From: Sphingomonas sp. S2M10
GTDB lineage: Bacteria; Pseudomonadota; Alphaproteobacteria; Sphingomonadales; Sphingomonadaceae
Reading direction: 5' to 3'
Length of the DNA stretch: 64,000 nt
NCBI RefSeq assembly: GCF_012650175.1
Contig: NZ_JAAILI010000046.1
Span: forward strand, 1 to 64,000
The notes under the pieces were generated by a model, which was not told where the DNA came from, did not search any database, and saw nothing but the letters and a program-made list of their open reading frames with translations. Made by a program: the position numbers and the translations under genes. How positions within the stretch are numbered: the first letter of the stretch is position 1; each line of letters begins with the position of its first letter. This document shows, piece after piece, positions 60,533 to 64,000 of this stretch.

Positions 60533-60688
60533 CTCACCCTCACCCTTCCGGCGCTGCGCGCCTCCCTCCCTCTCCCAAAGGGAGAGGGATTTAGTGCCCT
60601 CTCCCAAAGGGAGAGGGATTTAGTGCCCTCTCCCTTTGGGAGAGGGAGGGGACCCGCCGCCGAAGGCGGTGGGGAGGGTGAGGGTGAT
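60533..60688. repeat. Composite palindromic repeat with two tandem 29-base units
   Basis: Outer arms TCACCCTCACCCTTCC and GGGAGGGTGAGGGTGA are complementary. Inside, the unit CCCTCTCCCAAAGGGAGAGG plus GATTTAGTG occurs twice in tandem (60568-60596, 60597-60625), followed by a third inverted core CCCTCTCCCTTTGGGAGAGG. Each unit is itself a hairpin. It fills the sdhE-mfd gap and is non-coding; a REP/MITE-type element that has expanded. Confidence 0.75.
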
Positions 60689-60715
60689 CGAGCCGACCTG
60701 CCAAGACGAGACCCC

Positions 60716-63700
60716 ATGCCCGACCTGAAGACGATCCTTTCCGCCAAGCACCCGCTGACGCTCGCCGGCGTGCCGAGCGGCTTCCTGCCCTGGATGCTGG
60801 CCGATGTCGCGCGCGCCAGCCGGATGGCGGTGTTCGTCGCCGCCGACGAGGCGGGCATGCGCGCGGTGGCGGGCACCGCGACCTTCTTTGCGCCCGAGCT
60901 GGAGGTGCTCAGCTACCCCGCCTGGGACTGCCTCCCCTATGACCGCGCCAGCCCGACCCTGCGCGTGATGGCGGAGCGGCTTGCCACCCTCCATGCGCTC
61001 CAGGGCAGGAGCGACAAGCCCCGTCTGCTCGTCACTACGGTCAACGCCGCCACCCAGCGCACCCTTACCCCGTTCCGCATCCGCCAGTTGGTCGCGCGAC
61101 TCGCTCCCGGCGAGCGGATCGGACTGGATAAGCTCGCCTATCTGCTGCAGGCGAACGGCTATGTCCGCGTCGAGACGGTGAATGATCATGGCGAGTTCGC
61201 GGTGCGCGGCGGCCTGGTCGACCTCTTCCCGAGTGGTGCCGAGCAGGCACTGCGGCTCGATTTCTTCGGCGATGAGATCGAGAGCGTGCGCACCTTCGAT
61301 CCGCAGGACCAGCGCACCACCGGCCGCGTCGACGGCTTCACCCTGCTGCCCGCGAGCGAAGCGCTGCTCGACGAGGAGAGCATCAAGCGCTTCCGCAGCG
61401 GCTATCGCGACCGCTTCGGTGCGACCGCGACGGGCGACCCGCTCTACCAGGCGATCAGCGAAGGCCGCCGCCTCGCCGGCATGGAGCATTGGCTGCCGCT
61501 GTTCGAGGAACGGCTGGAAACGCTGTTCGATCACCTGCCCGATCATGGCGTGATCGTCCGGGACGGCGGCGCGCCAGCGGCCGCCGAGCAGCGCTTCGAG
61601 GCGATCAAGGACTATCAGGAAAACCGGATCAAGGCCCAGTCGGCCGATCCGGGCAGCTACCGCCCGCTCAAGGCCGGCGACCTCTATCTGCTCGCCAAGG
61701 AATGGCAGGCGCAGGTCGATGCGCAGCCGATGCATCTGGCGACACCGTTCCACGAGCCCGAATCGGATCGCGTGGTCGAGTTCGGCGTCGACGGGCCGCG
61801 CGACTTCGCCCCCGAGCGCGCTGCCGGCAGCAATGTCTACGAAGCGGTGGTCGCCCACCTCAAGGCCGTCCGGAGCCAAGGCAAGAAGCCGGTGCTCGCC
61901 AGCTATTCGATCGGCGCGCGCGAGCGACTGAAGGGGCTGCTCGAGGATCATGGTCTCACCGGTGCGGTGCCGGTCGATGGCTGGCAGCCGGCGCTCGGTG
62001 TCGCCAATCCGAACGGCAGCGGGCTGCAGGTCGCGCTGCTTGTCCTGCCGCTCGACCATGGCTTCACCACGCCCGACGTGGCCGTGCTCACCGAGCAGGA
62101 CATGCTCGGGGACCGCCTCGTCCGCCGCGCCAAGCGCCGCAAGAATACCGACGCCTTCCTCCAGGAACTGGCGACGCTCTCGCCCGGCGACCTCGTCGTC
62201 CATCTCGACCACGGCATCGGCCGCTATGAGGGGCTGACCCAGATCCCGGTGCAGAAGGCGCCGCACGATTGCGTCGCGCTCGAATATGCCGGCGGCGACA
62301 AGCTCTACGTGCCGGTCGAGAATCTCGAAGTGCTGAGCCGCTACGGCTCGGGCGAGGAAGGCGCGACGCTGGACCGCCTAGGCGGCGAGGCTTGGCAGCG
62401 CCGCAAGGCGCGGATGAAGGAGCGGATCCGCGAGATCGCGGGCGAGCTGATCGCCACCGCAGCCCTGCGCGCCACCCGCGGCGCCGAGATCGCCGAGCCC
62501 GATCATGGCGGCTACCCGGCCTTCGTCGATCGCTTCCCATTCGAGGAAACCGACGACCAGGACCGCGCGATCGGCGACGTGCTCGGCGATCTTGCCGCCG
62601 GGCGGCCGATGGACCGGCTCGTCGTCGGCGATGTCGGCTTCGGCAAGACCGAGGTTGCGCTGCGCGCCGCCTTCGTCGCGGCGATGGCCGGCATGCAGGT
62701 GGCGGTGGTGTGCCCCACCACCCTGCTCGCCCGCCAGCATTACAACAACTTCAAGACGCGCTTCGAAGGCTTCCCGCTCGAGATCGGCCGACTCTCGCGC
62801 CTGGTCACGGCGGGCGAGACCAAGAAGGTGAAGGACGGGCTCGCCGCCGGCACGATCGACATCGTCGTCGGGACCCATGCGGTGCTGGCGAAGAATATCG
62901 ACTTCAAGCGGCTGGGCCTCGTCATCGTCGACGAGGAACAGCGCTTCGGCGTCACCCACAAGGAGCGGCTGAAGGCGCTCAAGACCGACGTCCACGTTCT
63001 CACCCTCACCGCCACGCCGATCCCGCGCACGCTGCAGATGGCGATGAGCGGGTTGCGCGAGCTTTCGGTGATCCAGACCCCGCCGGTCGACCGCCTCGCG
63101 GTGCGCACCTATGTGATGCCCTGGGATCCGGTGGTGCTGCGCGAGGCGCTGCTTCGCGAACATTATCGCGGCGGGCAGAGCTATTTTGTTACCCCGCGTA
63201 TCGCCGACCTGCCCGAGATCGAGGAGTTCCTCCGCAACGAGGTCCCCGAGGTCCGCTATGTCGTCGCCCACGGCCAGATGTCGCCGACGGAAGTGGAGGA
63301 GCGGATCTCCGCCTTCTACGACCGAAAGTTCGAGGTGCTGGTCTCGACCACCATTGTCGAGAGCGGGCTCGACATCCCGAGCGCCAACACGCTGATCATC
63401 AACCGCGCCGACAAGTTCGGCCTCGCCCAGCTCTACCAGCTGCGCGGCCGCGTCGGCCGGGCCAAGACCCGCGCCTATGCCTATATGACCACCCCGCCCC
63501 AGCGGCAGATGACCGAGGCGGCGGAAAAGCGGCTCAAGGTGCTGTCCGATCTGGAGAGCCTGGGGGCGGGCTTCCAGCTCGCCAGCCACGATCTCGACAT
63601 TCGCGGCGCGGGCAATCTGCTCGGCGACGAGCAGTCGGGCCACATCAAGGAAGTCGGCTACGAACTCTACCAGTCGATGCTGGAGGAGGCGATCATGGAC

Positions 63701-64000
63701 GCCAAGGCCGGCGGCCTGCGCGACGAGAGCCGGCCCAAGGACCTGTCGCCGCAGATCACCGTCGATGCGCCGATCCTCATCCCCGAGGACTATGTCCCCG
63801 ATCTCGATTTGCGCATGGGGCTCTACCGCCGGCTCAACGAGATCGAGGATACCGACGGCATCGAAAGCTTCGCCGCCGAGCTGATCGACCGCTTCGGCAA
63901 GCTGCCCGAAGCGACCGACAATCTGCTGCGGCTGATCGAGACCAAGCTCAACGCCAAGAAAGCGTGCATCGCCAAGCTCGATCTGGGGCCGAAGGGCGCG
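60716..64000 (+). CDS. mfd: Transcription-repair coupling factor Mfd (3' end beyond the window)
   Basis: The first ~1,095 codons; the frame is open to the window edge. Mfd displaces RNA polymerase stalled at DNA lesions and recruits UvrA. Visible parts: UvrB-like N-terminal domain (FVAADEAGMRAVAGTA, SYPAWDCLPYDRASP), RNA polymerase-interacting domain (LVVHLDHGIGRYEGL, YAGGDKLYVPVENL), and the RecG-like motor with Walker A GDVGFGKTEVALRAAF, DEEQRFGVTHKERL, TATPIPRTLQMAMSG and LRGRVGRAKTRAYAY. The TRG/C-terminal part begins (DIRGAGNLLGDEQSGHIKEV, LIPEDYVPDLDLRMGLYRRL). No frameshift seen. Confidence 0.96.
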   Translation, partial: MPDLKTILSAKHPLTLAGVPSGFLPWMLADVARASRMAVFVAADEAGMRAVAGTATFFAPELEVLSYPAWDCLPYDRASPTLRVMAERLATLHALQGRSDKPRLLVTTVNAATQRTLTPFRIRQLVARLAPGERIGLDKLAYLLQANGYVRVETVNDHGEFAVRGGLVDLFPSGAEQALRLDFFGDEIESVRTFDPQDQRTTGRVDGFTLLPASEALLDEESIKRFRSGYRDRFGATATGDPLYQAISEGRRLAGMEHWLPLFEERLETLFDHLPDHGVIVRDGGAPAAAEQRFEAIKDYQENRIKAQSADPGSYRPLKAGDLYLLAKEWQAQVDAQPMHLATPFHEPESDRVVEFGVDGPRDFAPERAAGSNVYEAVVAHLKAVRSQGKKPVLASYSIGARERLKGLLEDHGLTGAVPVDGWQPALGVANPNGSGLQVALLVLPLDHGFTTPDVAVLTEQDMLGDRLVRRAKRRKNTDAFLQELATLSPGDLVVHLDHGIGRYEGLTQIPVQKAPHDCVALEYAGGDKLYVPVENLEVLSRYGSGEEGATLDRLGGEAWQRRKARMKERIREIAGELIATAALRATRGAEIAEPDHGGYPAFVDRFPFEETDDQDRAIGDVLGDLAAGRPMDRLVVGDVGFGKTEVALRAAFVAAMAGMQVAVVCPTTLLARQHYNNFKTRFEGFPLEIGRLSRLVTAGETKKVKDGLAAGTIDIVVGTHAVLAKNIDFKRLGLVIVDEEQRFGVTHKERLKALKTDVHVLTLTATPIPRTLQMAMSGLRELSVIQTPPVDRLAVRTYVMPWDPVVLREALLREHYRGGQSYFVTPRIADLPEIEEFLRNEVPEVRYVVAHGQMSPTEVEERISAFYDRKFEVLVSTTIVESGLDIPSANTLIINRADKFGLAQLYQLRGRVGRAKTRAYAYMTTPPQRQMTEAAEKRLKVLSDLESLGAGFQLASHDLDIRGAGNLLGDEQSGHIKEVGYELYQSMLEEAIMDAKAGGLRDESRPKDLSPQITVDAPILIPEDYVPDLDLRMGLYRRLNEIEDTDGIESFAAELIDRFGKLPEATDNLLRLIETKLNAKKACIAKLDLGPKGA

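Noticed and set aside
60568..60646. CRISPR-like tandem repeats
   Set aside because: The units are directly adjacent without spacers, there are only two to three, and no cas gene is present; it is a palindromic intergenic repeat.

Overview
The window is a high-GC, gene-dense chromosomal segment whose proteins and gene orders look like an alphaproteobacterium of the Sphingomonadaceae (Sphingomonas type). Pointers are the moeA-lexA-comEC-gltX-gltA and recG-sdhE-mfd neighbourhoods, the direct-repeat SOS box GTTC-N7-GTTC, and several families of palindromic intergenic repeats. I see no tRNA, rRNA, CRISPR array, transposase, integrase or phage gene; most of the window reads as stable core and metabolic chromosome. 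Product calls come from recognising protein sequence by eye, without any database search.

Layout. 1-6758 (+): a leucine/branched-acyl-CoA catabolic operon. It opens with the tail of an isovaleryl-CoA dehydrogenase frame that runs without a stop into the methylcrotonyl-CoA carboxylase beta subunit, followed by an NTF2-like protein, a DUF3088 protein, mccA, a GNAT acetyltransferase, a MaoC-like protein and an amine oxidase, mostly with 4-base stop/start overlaps. 6755-14693 (-): tamA and tamB (outer-membrane assembly), then an EthA-like Baeyer-Villiger monooxygenase. 14797-18617 (-): malate synthase G, a MarR regulator, and a small membrane protein plus prepilin peptidase; a + strand operator and terminator with no gene between them lie at 17410-17542. 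18708-26751: thiolase, SH3 protein, 2-hydroxyacid dehydrogenase, nitronate monooxygenase-like flavoprotein, glycosyltransferase, alpha/beta hydrolase and SelO. 26813-38107: astD, a triple-PilZ protein, moeA, lexA with a textbook SOS-controlled promoter, a secreted protein, a subclass B3 metallo-beta-lactamase joined to comEC, then gltX and gltA.

38246-44986 (-): a beta-trefoil lectin-like protein beside an ABC exporter, then a sugar operon (FHS-type transporter, SGNH hydrolase, GH97 glycosidase) behind a LacI-type operator. 45146-49714: an L,D-transpeptidase, a lipoprotein, a DUF885 peptidase-like protein and a small basic secreted protein whose ribosome binding site is buried in a perfect hairpin. 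49719-55167 (-): a tight five-gene operon of DOMON-like protein, NamZ exo-muramidase, a nucleotidyltransferase-like/membrane fusion, a DUF2336-like helical protein and a histidine kinase that lacks its phospho-acceptor histidine. 55278-64000: MgtC-family protein, tyrS, a PilZ protein, recG, a small FlbD-like protein, sdhE and the first 1,095 codons of mfd.

Most noteworthy: the in-frame ivd'-mccB junction; the NamZ/degenerate-kinase operon with its nucleotidyltransferase-membrane fusion; the B3 metallo-beta-lactamase translationally coupled to comEC inside an otherwise conserved gene order; the orphan operator/terminator unit at 17.4 kb; and the hairpin over the start of the 49,442 gene.
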